A DNA stretch of 39,050 bases from Nocardia sp. MH4 (GTDB lineage Bacteria; Actinomycetota; Actinomycetes; Mycobacteriales; Mycobacteriaceae): NCBI RefSeq assembly GCF_019266065.1, contig NZ_LPNR01000067.1:1-39050 (forward strand), read 5' to 3'. The position numbers were made by a program, and so were the translations under genes. Below, in pieces: positions 9,010-17,585 of this stretch (position 1 is its first letter; every line of letters begins with the position of its first letter). Under the pieces are notes generated by a model, which searched no databases, was not told the DNA's origin, and was given only the letters and a program-made list of their open reading frames with translations.

Positions 9010-10545
9010 ATGTATGCCGTGAGCGCAGTATCTGTTTCGGAGTCCGGCGTGCGTCCTGTTCTGGCCGATGCGGCCGAAGTCGCACGTCGTGCGCTCGTCG
9101 AGTTGGAACCCGACGGGGTAGGAGTCCATCTGGGGGTGAGTGCCGAGGACGAGACGGCAGCCACCCACCGGTTCGAGGCGACCCTGCCCGGTTACCGGGG
9201 CTGGCAGTGGGCCGTGGTGGTCGCCGCGCCGCCGGAGGCCACATATGCCACGGTCAGCGAGTCGGCGCTGCTGCCGGGGCCCGACGCCCTGATCGCCCCC
9301 GACTTCGTCCCGTGGGAGCAGCGGGTCCGGCCCGGCGACCTCGGCCCCGGCGATCTGCTCGCCCCGCCCGCCGACGATCCCCGGCTCGTCCCCGGCTACA
9401 TCGCGACCGGTGATCCCGTGGTCGACGAGGTCTGTCACGAGGTCGGCCTCGGCCGCACCCAGGTGCTCAGCCTCGAGGGCCGGATCGAGGCCGCCGAGCG
9501 CTGGTATACCGAGTTCGGCCCCGACACCGAGATGGCCAAGGCCGCCCCGTCCACCTGCGGCCTGTGCGGTTTCTTCCTGCCGCTGGCCGGCGCCCTGCGC
9601 GAATCCTTCGGCGTCTGTGGCAACGCGATGGGCGCGGACGGCCACGTCGTCCACATCGAATACGGCTGTGGCGCCCACTCCGACGTGGTCGCCCCCTCGG
9701 GCAACGGTTCGCCGCGGTACGAGGCGTTCGACGACCACGCCGTGGAACTCGTCGAGATCGTGCGCGCGAACGGCACCGCCGCTGCCGAGGCATCCGCCGC
9801 CGCAGTGACCGAGCAGCAGGAGACCGCCGAGGCCGAAGCCGCCGACGCGGCCGCCGCCACCCGCGCAGCACTCGCCGAAGGCGCGCGACCGGAATCGGCC
9901 GACGAGGTCGTCGCCGCCGAGCCGGCCCCCGTGGCCGAGCCCGCTTCGGCCGCCGGGACTGTGGCCGAGCCCGCCCAGGCTGCCGACGCGGCCGCCACCG
10001 CGCCTCGAGCACTCGCCGAAGGCGCGCGGCAGGAGTCGGCCCCCGATGCCGAGACGGCTTCGGTCGTCGAGCCTGCTACCGAGGCGCCCTCGAGCGCGGA
10101 GGACGTCGACACCGTCGCTGAGTTGCCGGTCGCTGATCCCGAGGTCACCGCCGAGTCCTCCGCTGCGGCTGTGGCAGACACCGCTGCCGTGGAACCCACG
10201 ACCGGCGATCAGCGTGCGTCGGCCGCCGCCGACCAGGCCGCTGTCGCGGATCAGGCTGCCGCGGATCAGGGTGCTGCCGCCGAGTTGGCTGCTCGGGATG
10301 CGGCGGAAGACACCGCGTCGGTAGCGGCCGCTGAATCGGAGGTGGCCGAATCTGTTTCGCAGGCCGACACTGATGCGGCCGCCGACGGTGCGCGGGCCGA
10401 CGCTGCCGAGGAGGCTGCCGTCGCCGGTGCCGCAGTGGCGAGTCCGTCCGCGACGGAAACCGCGTCGGACGCGGCGGGTGCCGAGGTCGTCGACGCGGCG
10501 CAGGGCGACTCCGCCGATGAGCACGGATCGTCGGTGGCGCGCTGA
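9010..10545 (+). CDS. DUF3027 protein with zinc-binding-type cysteines and long Ala/Glu-rich tail (Rv0877-like)
   Basis: A 511-residue protein. Residues 1-260 form the conserved DUF3027 region, with GYRGWQWAVVVAAPPE and a cysteine cluster Cys183-X2-Cys186-X16-Cys203-X16-Cys220-X2-His223 that looks like a metal site. Residues 265-511 are an extreme low-complexity tail of Ala, Glu, Asp, Val and Ser with imperfect repeats (ALAEGARPESA and ALAEGARQESA). The tail lies in the main frame with normal GC-rich codon use, so it is probably translated. ATG at 9010 was chosen; GTG at 9019 is an alternative. The stop TGA overlaps the likely CTG start of the ATPase gene. The position matches Rv0877. Function is unknown; the tail is probably disordered and acidic. 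Confidence 0.85.
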   Translation: MYAVSAVSVSESGVRPVLADAAEVARRALVELEPDGVGVHLGVSAEDETAATHRFEATLPGYRGWQWAVVVAAPPEATYATVSESALLPGPDALIAPDFVPWEQRVRPGDLGPGDLLAPPADDPRLVPGYIATGDPVVDEVCHEVGLGRTQVLSLEGRIEAAERWYTEFGPDTEMAKAAPSTCGLCGFFLPLAGALRESFGVCGNAMGADGHVVHIEYGCGAHSDVVAPSGNGSPRYEAFDDHAVELVEIVRANGTAAAEASAAAVTEQQETAEAEAADAAAATRAALAEGARPESADEVVAAEPAPVAEPASAAGTVAEPAQAADAAATAPRALAEGARQESAPDAETASVVEPATEAPSSAEDVDTVAELPVADPEVTAESSAAAVADTAAVEPTTGDQRASAAADQAAVADQAAADQGAAAELAARDAAEDTASVAAAESEVAESVSQADTDAAADGARADAAEEAAVAGAAVASPSATETASDAAGAEVVDAAQGDSADEHGSSVAR

Positions 10546-13500
10546 ACGGATCGGCGGATCCCTTCGGCACCGCGGAGCTGCGTGCCGGAGTGCTCGCCGC
10601 CTGGCGGGATTCGCCCACCCGGTTGCGGGAGGACAGTGCGAGTGAGGCGGATCTGGTGGCCGCGGGCTACCGGGATCGGGTGCTCACCGAGCTGGCCCAG
10701 AACGCGGCCGACGCGGCGGCGAAGGCGGGTGTTCCCGGCGAGTTGAGTGTCCGGGTGCTCGACGGGCGCCTGCACGTCGCGAATACCGGCGTGCCGCTCA
10801 GTGTTTCCGGTGTGCACGCGCTGACGGCGTTGCGCGCCTCGGGCAAGGCCGAGGCCGAGCAGGTCGGGCGGTTCGGCGTCGGCTTCACGGCGGTGCGCTC
10901 CGTGGGCGACGAGATCGAGGTGCGGTCGACCACCGGCTCGATCCGGTTCTCCCGGACCGCGACCCGGAACGCGCTGCACGACATCGGGATCGAGATCCCC
11001 GAGGAGCTGCCGACGATCGAGCCGCCGGTGCTGCGCCTGGCCTGGCCCGTGCCGACCACCCCGGTCGCCGGCGCCGATACCGAGGTCGTCGTACACCTGC
11101 GCGACGACATCGACGCGGACGCCCTCCTCGCCGCCCTGCGCGCGGAGGCGACCGACCTGCTGCTGGAACTGCCCGCCCTGCACCGCATCCGGATCGGCGC
11201 CGACGAATTCACCAGCACCGTCACCGATCTCGGTGCCGACGGCCGCACCGAACTCGCCATCACCCAGCCGGAGGGCGCCACCCGGCGCTGGTGGCAGTAC
11301 CGCACCCCCAGGGCCCGCTGGCTGCTCCCGCTGCGCGACGGCCGCCCCGTGGCCGCCGCGCCCGATGTCCTGCGCGCCCCCACCCGCTCCGACGAGGAGC
11401 TGTTCCTGCCCGCGATCCTGGTGGCCGACATCGCGATGCAGCCCGATCGCCGTCGCCTCCTGCCCGGCGCCCGCCTGTCCGAACTGGCCTCCGGCTACGC
11501 CGATTTCGCCCGCGCCCTCCCGCCCCGCGACCGCCTCGTCCTGGTCCCGGCCCCCGGTTTCGCCCGCAGCGAGGCCGACGGCCTCCTGCGCGAAGCCGTC
11601 ACCGCCGAACTCCGCACCAACCCGTGGCTCCCCGTCTGCGCCGCCCACATCGACGACCCGGTCGAACTCGCCACCGAGCCCGACCTGCCAGAAGCCGTCA
11701 CCGCTGACCACGGCCGCTCCGCATCGGTCACGGCCGTCGGCCCCTTGTTCGGCGGGTCGCCCGAGTCTGATTCGGAGACAGCGGGTTTCGCGCCCACCGG
11801 ATCGGCCGAGTCCGATCCGAGCGCCGCGAGCTCTGCGGCCGACGCTTCGGCCTGGCCCGGGCGGGACGAGGTCGCGCTGGATGCGACCGGAACCGCGTCC
11901 GCCGACGCCCTCGCGTTCGGATCGGCGACGGCGACCGTGGGCTTCCGCCCCGACGCGACCGCGGACCGGGTGTGTATCCCGACCCGCGCGAGCGTATTCC
12001 CTGATCTCACACCGGAATTGGCGGCTTTACTCGCCGATGTCACCGGCCCCCTGCTGATCCCGGAACTGTCCGGCCGCGCTCAGCAGGAGAAGCTGTCGGT
12101 CCTCGATGTGCACCGCCTCGGCCCCGCCTCCCTGGCCGACCTGTCGAGCGGCCTCGATCGCGAACCGCACTGGTGGCAGCGGTTCTACGCCGCCCTCGAA
12201 CCGTTCGTGGTCGATACCAGGACCGCCGAGGAATTCGGCGCGCTCGCGGTGCCGCTGGCCGACGGCAGGCTGGTCACCGGCCCGCGCACCGTCGTCCTCG
12301 ACGATCAGCTCACCGTGGCCGTTCCGGTGCACTGGGCCCGCCTGGTGCACCCCGACGCCACCCACGCGCTGCTGGCCCGCCTCGGCGCCCGCAGCGCCAC
12401 CGCGGAGGACCTGCTCACCGACCCGGGCCTGCGCGACCTGCTCGAGCAGGACCCGGCCGACCCCGACACCGTCGACGCGGTCCTGCGGTTGGCCCCCTTC
12501 GCGACCCCGGAACTGCTCCCGTCGTGGCTCGGCCTGCTCGAATTGCCCGACGACACCGGCGAACCGCGTCCCGCCGACGAACTGCTGCTGCCCGGCGCAC
12601 CGCTGGCCGCCGTCCTGGTCGACGACTCGCCGTTCGGCACCGTCGCCGACGACACGGTCGCCGAGTACGGCGCCGAGGCCCTGCGCGCGATCGGCGTCGG
12701 CTGGGACTTCGCGGTGGTCAGCGACCCCGACCCGGTCGGCCCCGATCACGACCTCGACGACGAACACGCCTGGTGGGACGGTCTTTCCGAGGATCCGCGC
12801 GAGCTGGCCGCCGTCCGCGATCTGGATCTGGTCGACGAGAACCGCTGGCCCGCCGCCCTGCGGCAGCTGCTGGCGGAGCCGCGCACCCGCGCCCTGCTCG
12901 CCGACCGCGACGGTTACACCGCCTGGTGGCTGCATCGGCACGCGCACGTCGGTGATATCGCGCTCGGCCGCCTGCGGCACCCCGACGACGACGAATTCGC
13001 GGGCCTGCTCCCGGCTTTCGAGGTCGACGGCATCGCGGGCACCGACCTGGACGTGCTGCGCCCGCTGCTGGTCCGCCCGGACGTGATGTCGGCCGAACTG
13101 GCCGAGGAACTTCTCGATGCCCTCGCCGACCCGTCGAAAACCCCGGCACCCGAGGTCATCGCGCACACCCACGCCCGGCTGGCCGCCGCCGTGGAGACCG
13201 GTGCGCTCGATCCGCGCGAACTGGATCTGCCCGATCAGGTGCGCGCGCTGTCCGGCGCGGTCGTCGACGCGAGCACCGTCCTGGTCCTGGACCAGCCCTG
13301 CTTCGGTCTGGTCGTCCCGCCGGAGCAGTTGGTGGCCGGTGATATCGACAGCGCCGAGGGACTGGCGACCCTGCTGGACCTGCCGCTGGTCTCGGAGGAG
13401 GTCAGCGCCGAGGTGCTCGGCACCGGCAGACGGACCACCTGGGCCGCGGACGCGCTGGGGGTGGTGCTGCGTCAGCTGTGGTCACCGCGGGATACCTCGG

Positions 13501-13619
13501 GCGCGCTGGTCCTGCACGAGACGCTCGAGGTGCATCTGCGCGGTGCGCTGACGGGCACGGTACGGGTGCCGTGGTGGCACACCGAGGACGCGGTGCACGT
13601 GCAGGTGCCGCGGGGCTAG
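10542..13619 (+). CDS. Large ATPase with sacsin/Hsp90-like N-terminal domain, probable CTG start
   Basis: About 1025 residues. The N-terminal 250 form a GHKL-type ATP-binding domain: LTELAQNAADAA with Asn54 as the Mg-binding residue, VANTGVPLS as the DxGxG-like loop, and GRFGVGF at 109-115 as the lid. The rest is a long Leu/Asp-rich region without recognisable motifs, interrupted by a Ser/Ala/Asp-rich insert (around nt 11740-11900). Related proteins usually sit beside DUF3027 in Actinobacteria. The first canonical start is GTG at 10590, but the preceding in-frame codons read NGSADPFGTAELRAG, which matches the N-terminus I remember for the family. The only start-like codon before them is CTG at 10542, overlapping the DUF3027 stop as CTGA. 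The gene ends convergently on the TetR gene, sharing CTAG. Confidence 0.82.
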   Translation: MNGSADPFGTAELRAGVLAAWRDSPTRLREDSASEADLVAAGYRDRVLTELAQNAADAAAKAGVPGELSVRVLDGRLHVANTGVPLSVSGVHALTALRASGKAEAEQVGRFGVGFTAVRSVGDEIEVRSTTGSIRFSRTATRNALHDIGIEIPEELPTIEPPVLRLAWPVPTTPVAGADTEVVVHLRDDIDADALLAALRAEATDLLLELPALHRIRIGADEFTSTVTDLGADGRTELAITQPEGATRRWWQYRTPRARWLLPLRDGRPVAAAPDVLRAPTRSDEELFLPAILVADIAMQPDRRRLLPGARLSELASGYADFARALPPRDRLVLVPAPGFARSEADGLLREAVTAELRTNPWLPVCAAHIDDPVELATEPDLPEAVTADHGRSASVTAVGPLFGGSPESDSETAGFAPTGSAESDPSAASSAADASAWPGRDEVALDATGTASADALAFGSATATVGFRPDATADRVCIPTRASVFPDLTPELAALLADVTGPLLIPELSGRAQQEKLSVLDVHRLGPASLADLSSGLDREPHWWQRFYAALEPFVVDTRTAEEFGALAVPLADGRLVTGPRTVVLDDQLTVAVPVHWARLVHPDATHALLARLGARSATAEDLLTDPGLRDLLEQDPADPDTVDAVLRLAPFATPELLPSWLGLLELPDDTGEPRPADELLLPGAPLAAVLVDDSPFGTVADDTVAEYGAEALRAIGVGWDFAVVSDPDPVGPDHDLDDEHAWWDGLSEDPRELAAVRDLDLVDENRWPAALRQLLAEPRTRALLADRDGYTAWWLHRHAHVGDIALGRLRHPDDDEFAGLLPAFEVDGIAGTDLDVLRPLLVRPDVMSAELAEELLDALADPSKTPAPEVIAHTHARLAAAVETGALDPRELDLPDQVRALSGAVVDASTVLVLDQPCFGLVVPPEQLVAGDIDSAEGLATLLDLPLVSEEVSAEVLGTGRRTTWAADALGVVLRQLWSPRDTSGALVLHETLEVHLRGALTGTVRVPWWHTEDAVHVQVPRG

Positions 13620-14242
13620 CGCGCGTGCGCGGCCACCATCGCGGCGAGCAGGTCGAGCTGAGTCTGCACGGCCTCGCTGTCGTCGTCGACGAGCCAGCGC
13701 AGCACGACACCGTCGATGACGCTGAGGATGAATCGGCTCAGCTCGGTGACGGGGGTGGTCCAGGTGGTCTCGGTCGCTTCCCGGAAGTGGTCCATGACGT
13801 CGGCGACGGTGGTGTCGTTGAACGCGTACTGCTCACGCGCGATCGCGATCTTGGCCGGCGTCGACTCGCCCTCGCGCAGGGCGTAGGTGGTGGTCTCGTA
13901 GGTGAGCAGCTGGCGCTCCGGAGTGGCTTCGATGTTGCGCCACATCAGTTCCAAACCGGAACGCACCAATTTCTGAAGCGCTTCTTTTCCGGTTCCGGCA
14001 TCGGCCCACAGCGAATCATCGGCATCGACGGAATCGCGCAATTCCATGGACAACGCTTTGACCAGCTCGGTCATCAGTGCGTCCTTGTTTTCGAAACAGT
14101 AATGCACCACACCGAGTGAGACGCCCGCGGCTTGTGCGACATCGCGCGTGGTCACGCCCGCGACGCCTTTTTTCTCGGCGAGACCGATCGCAGCCTCGAT
14201 CAGGTGGGCTCGTCGTTCTTCGACGCTCAATCGGGAGGACAC
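13616..14242 (-). CDS. TetR-family transcriptional regulator
   Basis: A 208-residue protein. The N-terminal helix-turn-helix is clear: RRAHLIEAAIGLAEKKGVAG, TTRDVAQAAGVSLGVVHYCF, ENKDALMTEL. The ligand-binding part is all-helical, with a conserved-looking LTYETTTYALREG segment. It starts at GTG 14242 and is divergent from the ceramidase gene 119 bp away, so it probably controls that gene and itself. Its stop codon shares CTAG (13616-13619) with the convergent ATPase gene. The inducer is unknown; a sphingoid or fatty-acid ligand would fit the neighbour (inference). Confidence 0.9.
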   Translation of the reverse strand: MSSRLSVEERRAHLIEAAIGLAEKKGVAGVTTRDVAQAAGVSLGVVHYCFENKDALMTELVKALSMELRDSVDADDSLWADAGTGKEALQKLVRSGLELMWRNIEATPERQLLTYETTTYALREGESTPAKIAIAREQYAFNDTTVADVMDHFREATETTWTTPVTELSRFILSVIDGVVLRWLVDDDSEAVQTQLDLLAAMVAAHAR

Positions 14243-14304
14243 GTGTGCGAGTTAAGCGCCCGCGTGGCAAACAGTCAATTCGCCGGTCCGCGAGAAAATC
14301 CTGG

Positions 14305-14323
14305 ACATCTGACCAGTTGATGT
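14305..14323. promoter_or_regulatory. Candidate TetR operator
   Basis: ACATC-N9-GATGT is an inverted repeat in the 119-bp divergent gap, 38 bases before the ceramidase ATG. Only five bases of each arm match, so this is a weak candidate. Confidence 0.3.
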
Positions 14324-14361
14324 GGTTGTCTCCGAATCGGAAGTTGCGAAGGAGTCGCCTG

Positions 14362-16410
14362 ATGTCCGTGTCCCGCCGTACCGTCCTGGCCGCCTCGGCC
14401 CTGGGTGTGGCCGCCGTGCCCGTCGTCTCGGCGCTCACCGGCGCCGCGACGCCCGCCGCCCGCGCGAATCCGAAACCAGGCGGATTCGAATTCGGGCTCG
14501 GTATCGCCGATCTCACCGGACCGGCCGCGGAATGCGGCATGATGGGCTACTCGCAACTCGATCAGGCGACGGCCGGAATTCATCTGCGCCCCCGCGCCCG
14601 CGCGTTCGTGATAGGCGCGGACGGAAATCGCGTCGCCTACGTCGCGGTGGAGAACGGGGCGGTGTTCGGCTCGGTGCATCGCGGTGTGCTGCTCGCGCTC
14701 GCGCAGCGATTCGGCGATCGCTATACCGAGCGAAATGTCGTGCTCACCTCGACCCACACCCATGCCAGTTGTGGCGGTTCCGCGCACGACTACGCCTATA
14801 CGCTGGCGACCCTGGGATTTCAGCAGCAGGTCTACGAGGCCGAGGTGAACGGCATCGTCGAGGCGATCGTCGCCGCCGACGCCGATTTCGGGCCCGGCGC
14901 CATCGCACTGGGTCGGTCCACCCTGCGCGACGCCAGCGTGAACCGGTCCCGCGTCGCCTTCGAGCGCAATCCCGAGGCCGACCGCGCGGTGTTCCCCGAC
15001 GCCATCGACCCGGCCGTGACCACGCTGGTCTTCACCAGGGCGGGTCGTGAGGTCGGCGCGCTGACCTGGTTCGCGACCCACAACACCTCGATGACCAACG
15101 CCAACCGGCTGATCAGCTCGGACAACAAGGGCTACGCCAGCTTCGCCGCCGAGCACATCGAGCACGGCGTGCGCCATCTCGACGGCCCACCGGCCTACAT
15201 CGCGGCGTTCGCGCAGACCAACGCCGGTGACATGTCACCCAACCTGAATCTGCGGCCCGGCGACGGGCCGACCACCGACGAGTTCGACAACACCAGAATC
15301 CTCGGCGAGCGCCAGTACGACGCGTCCAAAGCGGCTGCCGCGCAGGCGGTGCCGATGTCGGGGCCGGTCGGATCGATGCTGTGCTACATCGACCTGGCCG
15401 ACATCGCCGTGGACGGCCGGTTCACCCCGGACGGCGCGCCGCGGCGCACTTCGCCTGCCGCCGCCGGCGTTTCGCTGATCGCGGGCAGCGTCGAGGACGG
15501 GCCCGGCCTGCCGGGCGGGCCGATTCCCGAGGGTGTGCGCAATCCGATGGTGGATTTCCTCGGCGGGATCGACCATCCGCACCCGGCCTGGCTGGCGGAC
15601 GCCCAGGCGCCCAAGGCGATCGCGGTGCCGCTGGGGCTGCTGCCGCCGGTGCCGTGGGTGCCGAACGTGGTGCCGATCCAGCTGATCCGGATCGGCGGGC
15701 TCTATCTGGCCGCCGCAGGCGCGGAATTCACCATCGTCGCCGGGTTGCGGGTGCGGCGCGCGGTGGCGGCGGTGCTCGGCGTCGAGCCCGAACACGTGCT
15801 GCTGCAGGGCTACGCGAACTCCTACCACGAGTACGTGACCACGCCGGAGGAGTACGACGCGCAGCAGTACGAGGGCGCCTCGACGCTGTTCGGCCGCTAC
15901 ACGCTGTGCGCGTATCAGCAGGAGTTCGCCCGGCTGGCCGCCGCGTTCGTCGCGGGCGGGGCGATCGGGCGTGGTCCGGCGCCGCGCGATGTGTCGGCGC
16001 TCCAGCCGAATTTCGCCGCCGTGCCCGGCCCGGACACGACGCCGCAGGGGCGAGGCTTCGGCGATGTCCTCGTGCAGCCGCCGGCGACGTGCGCACGCGG
16101 CGAGCGGGTGGCGGTCGAATTCGTCTCGGCGCACCCGAAGCACAATCCGCGTCGCGGGGACACCTTCCTCGAGGTGCAGCGTCGCACCGGTGCGGGCGAC
16201 TGGGAGCGGGTGGCCAACGAGGGCGAGTGGGACGTGCGGTTCCACTGGCGCAAGGAGGGCGAGGCGGTCTCGATCGCCAGGTTCACCTGGGACGTGCCCG
16301 CGACGGCCGCCGGCGTGCACCGGTTCGTGCATTTCGCCGACGCGCTGGGCGCCGACGGTGTGCTGCGTCCGGTCACCGGGACCAGCGCCGAATTCGAGGT
16401 GACCGGCTAG
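14362..16410 (+). CDS. Neutral/alkaline ceramidase, Tat-exported
   Basis: A 682-residue protein of the neutral ceramidase family, which hydrolyses the amide bond of ceramide to sphingosine and fatty acid. Residues 4-25 are a twin-arginine signal (SRRTVLAASALGVAAVPVVS). The catalytic motif is NAGDMSPN with nucleophile Ser292. Likely zinc ligands are His134 in STHTHAS and His240 in WFATHNTS, plus Glu/Tyr residues around HEYVTTPEEYD. The C-terminal 150 residues form the usual beta-sandwich domain. Length fits the bacterial family. ATG at 14362 has AAGGAG at 14349-14354; an open frame extending upstream runs through the TetR promoter and is not used. Its stop TAG (16408-16410) shares CTAG with the convergent DUF2530 gene. 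It may act on host sphingolipids. Confidence 0.93.
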   Translation: MSVSRRTVLAASALGVAAVPVVSALTGAATPAARANPKPGGFEFGLGIADLTGPAAECGMMGYSQLDQATAGIHLRPRARAFVIGADGNRVAYVAVENGAVFGSVHRGVLLALAQRFGDRYTERNVVLTSTHTHASCGGSAHDYAYTLATLGFQQQVYEAEVNGIVEAIVAADADFGPGAIALGRSTLRDASVNRSRVAFERNPEADRAVFPDAIDPAVTTLVFTRAGREVGALTWFATHNTSMTNANRLISSDNKGYASFAAEHIEHGVRHLDGPPAYIAAFAQTNAGDMSPNLNLRPGDGPTTDEFDNTRILGERQYDASKAAAAQAVPMSGPVGSMLCYIDLADIAVDGRFTPDGAPRRTSPAAAGVSLIAGSVEDGPGLPGGPIPEGVRNPMVDFLGGIDHPHPAWLADAQAPKAIAVPLGLLPPVPWVPNVVPIQLIRIGGLYLAAAGAEFTIVAGLRVRRAVAAVLGVEPEHVLLQGYANSYHEYVTTPEEYDAQQYEGASTLFGRYTLCAYQQEFARLAAAFVAGGAIGRGPAPRDVSALQPNFAAVPGPDTTPQGRGFGDVLVQPPATCARGERVAVEFVSAHPKHNPRRGDTFLEVQRRTGAGDWERVANEGEWDVRFHWRKEGEAVSIARFTWDVPATAAGVHRFVHFADALGADGVLRPVTGTSAEFEVTG

Positions 16411-16667
16411 TCGGTCGACAGACCCACCTGCGCGCCCTTGTCGCCACGGCGGGCCGAGCGGAGCTGGGCCAGGTAGATCGAGACGCCGAGCACGCCGACC
16501 GCCAAGCCCATCAGGCACACCGACCGGGCCTCCGACCAGGCCGGATTCAGCCACACCAGCGCGGTCGCGACGATCCAGGCGACGAATCCGACCACCACCA
16601 CCGGACGCGGATCGACCAGGCTTCGAGGCAGTTCGGGGACCGCGGAGCTGACGTGACCGTTATCCAT
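16407..16667 (-). CDS. DUF2530 small membrane protein (Rv0879c-like)
   Basis: An 86-residue protein with two membrane spans (PVVVVGFVAWIVATALVWL and VCLMGLAVGVLGVSIYLAQL) and a basic C-terminus RSARRGDKG. ATG at 16667 is six bases after TACTGT (16674-16679), a leaderless arrangement; TTG at 16673 is a less likely start. It is divergent from the marR gene with 62 bp between, as Rv0879c/Rv0880 are in M. tuberculosis. No function is known. Confidence 0.82.
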   Translation of the reverse strand: MDNGHVSSAVPELPRSLVDPRPVVVVGFVAWIVATALVWLNPAWSEARSVCLMGLAVGVLGVSIYLAQLRSARRGDKGAQVGLSTD

Positions 16668-16729
16668 ACCCAAACAGTAGCCGCGTGAAACACATCAGGT
16701 GGCGCGGACGTACCGTAGAGTTCTGCACT

Positions 16730-17167
16730 GTGACAACGCCATCGGACGTCCGTGCCCTGGCCGGTGACCTCTCACTGGCCGTCGTACGGCTCACGCGACA
16801 TCTGCGCGGCCGCCGTGCCGACGCGCAGATCTCGCTCACCCAGCTGTCGGCTCTGGCGACGCTGGCGCGTGATGGTGCCATGACACCCGGGGCGCTCGCG
16901 GGCAAGGAGCGGGTGCAGCCGCCGTCGATGACGCGCGTCATCGCCTCGCTGTCGGACCTGGATCTGGTGCAGCGTCGTCCGCATCCGACCGACGGCAGGC
17001 AGATCATCGTCTCGCTGTCCCCGGCCGGGCGCGCGCTGGTGGCCGACGAGACCAGTGCCCGTGAGGCCTGGATGACCGATCAGCTCTCGCGCCTGCAACC
17101 GGAGCAGATCGAGATCCTGGACCGGGCGGTCGAGATCATGAACCAGATCGTCGCCGAATCGGAGTGA
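16730..17167 (+). CDS. MarR-family regulator (Rv0880-like)
   Basis: A 145-residue winged-helix regulator. The recognition region is ISLTQLSALATLARDGAMTP to SMTRVIASLSDLDLVQRRPH, followed by the wing PTDGRQIIVSLSPAG typical of MarR. GTG at 16730 is eight bases after TAGAGT (16716-16721), and the in-frame upstream ATG-like extension would run through that promoter. It is orthologous by position to Rv0880, an acid/pH-linked regulator in M. tuberculosis. It is likely self-regulated from the 62-bp divergent gap. Its stop abuts the stop of the convergent YccF gene (TGATCA). Confidence 0.9.
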   Translation: MTTPSDVRALAGDLSLAVVRLTRHLRGRRADAQISLTQLSALATLARDGAMTPGALAGKERVQPPSMTRVIASLSDLDLVQRRPHPTDGRQIIVSLSPAGRALVADETSAREAWMTDQLSRLQPEQIEILDRAVEIMNQIVAESE

Positions 17168-17560
17168 TCAGCGCGTCTGGTCGGAGTCGACGACCTCGTG
17201 CCCGAGCGGGAACAGCGACAGCGGCACCAGCTTGAGATTCGCCCAGGCGAAGGGCAGGCCGATGATGGTCACCGCCAGCGCGATGCTGGTCGCGATGTGA
17301 CCGATCGCCAGCCACCAGCCCGCGAAGACGAACCAGATGATGTTGCCGATCAGTGAGCCGGCGCCCGCGCTCGGTTTGTCGACCACGCTGCGGCCGAACG
17401 GCCACAGCACGTAGCCGGCGATCCGCAGCGACGCGATGCCGAACGGGATGGTGATGATCAGGATGAAGCAGATCAGCGCCGCGAGCAGGTAGCCGAGGGC
17501 CATCCAGAAACCGCACAGCACCACCCACAGGATGTTCAAGATCAACTGTACGAGCTTCAT
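17168..17560 (-). CDS. YccF-domain inner membrane protein
   Basis: A 130-residue protein made of two related YccF units. Each has a hydrophobic stretch followed by a conserved turn: ICFILIITIPFGIASLRIAG and ALAVTIIGLPFAWANLKLVP. The WPFGRSVVDKP and FPLGHEVVDSD segments are the matching ends of each unit. Function of YccF is not established. ATG at 17560 (MKLVQLILNILWVVLCGFW) is clear. It is divergent from the RNA methyltransferase gene with only 25 bp between start codons. Confidence 0.9.
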   Translation of the reverse strand: MKLVQLILNILWVVLCGFWMALGYLLAALICFILIITIPFGIASLRIAGYVLWPFGRSVVDKPSAGAGSLIGNIIWFVFAGWWLAIGHIATSIALAVTIIGLPFAWANLKLVPLSLFPLGHEVVDSDQTR

Positions 17561-17585
17561 GTATCCATCATGCCAGGATTGTCCC

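Noticed and set aside
14077..14361. 95-residue upstream extension of the ceramidase
   Set aside because: It runs through the TetR coding start and promoter, while ATG 14362 has AAGGAG and a Tat signal.
15235..16554. 439-codon open frame on the minus strand opposite the ceramidase
   Set aside because: Arg/Gly/His-rich composition with no motif; a shadow of the GC-rich ceramidase gene.
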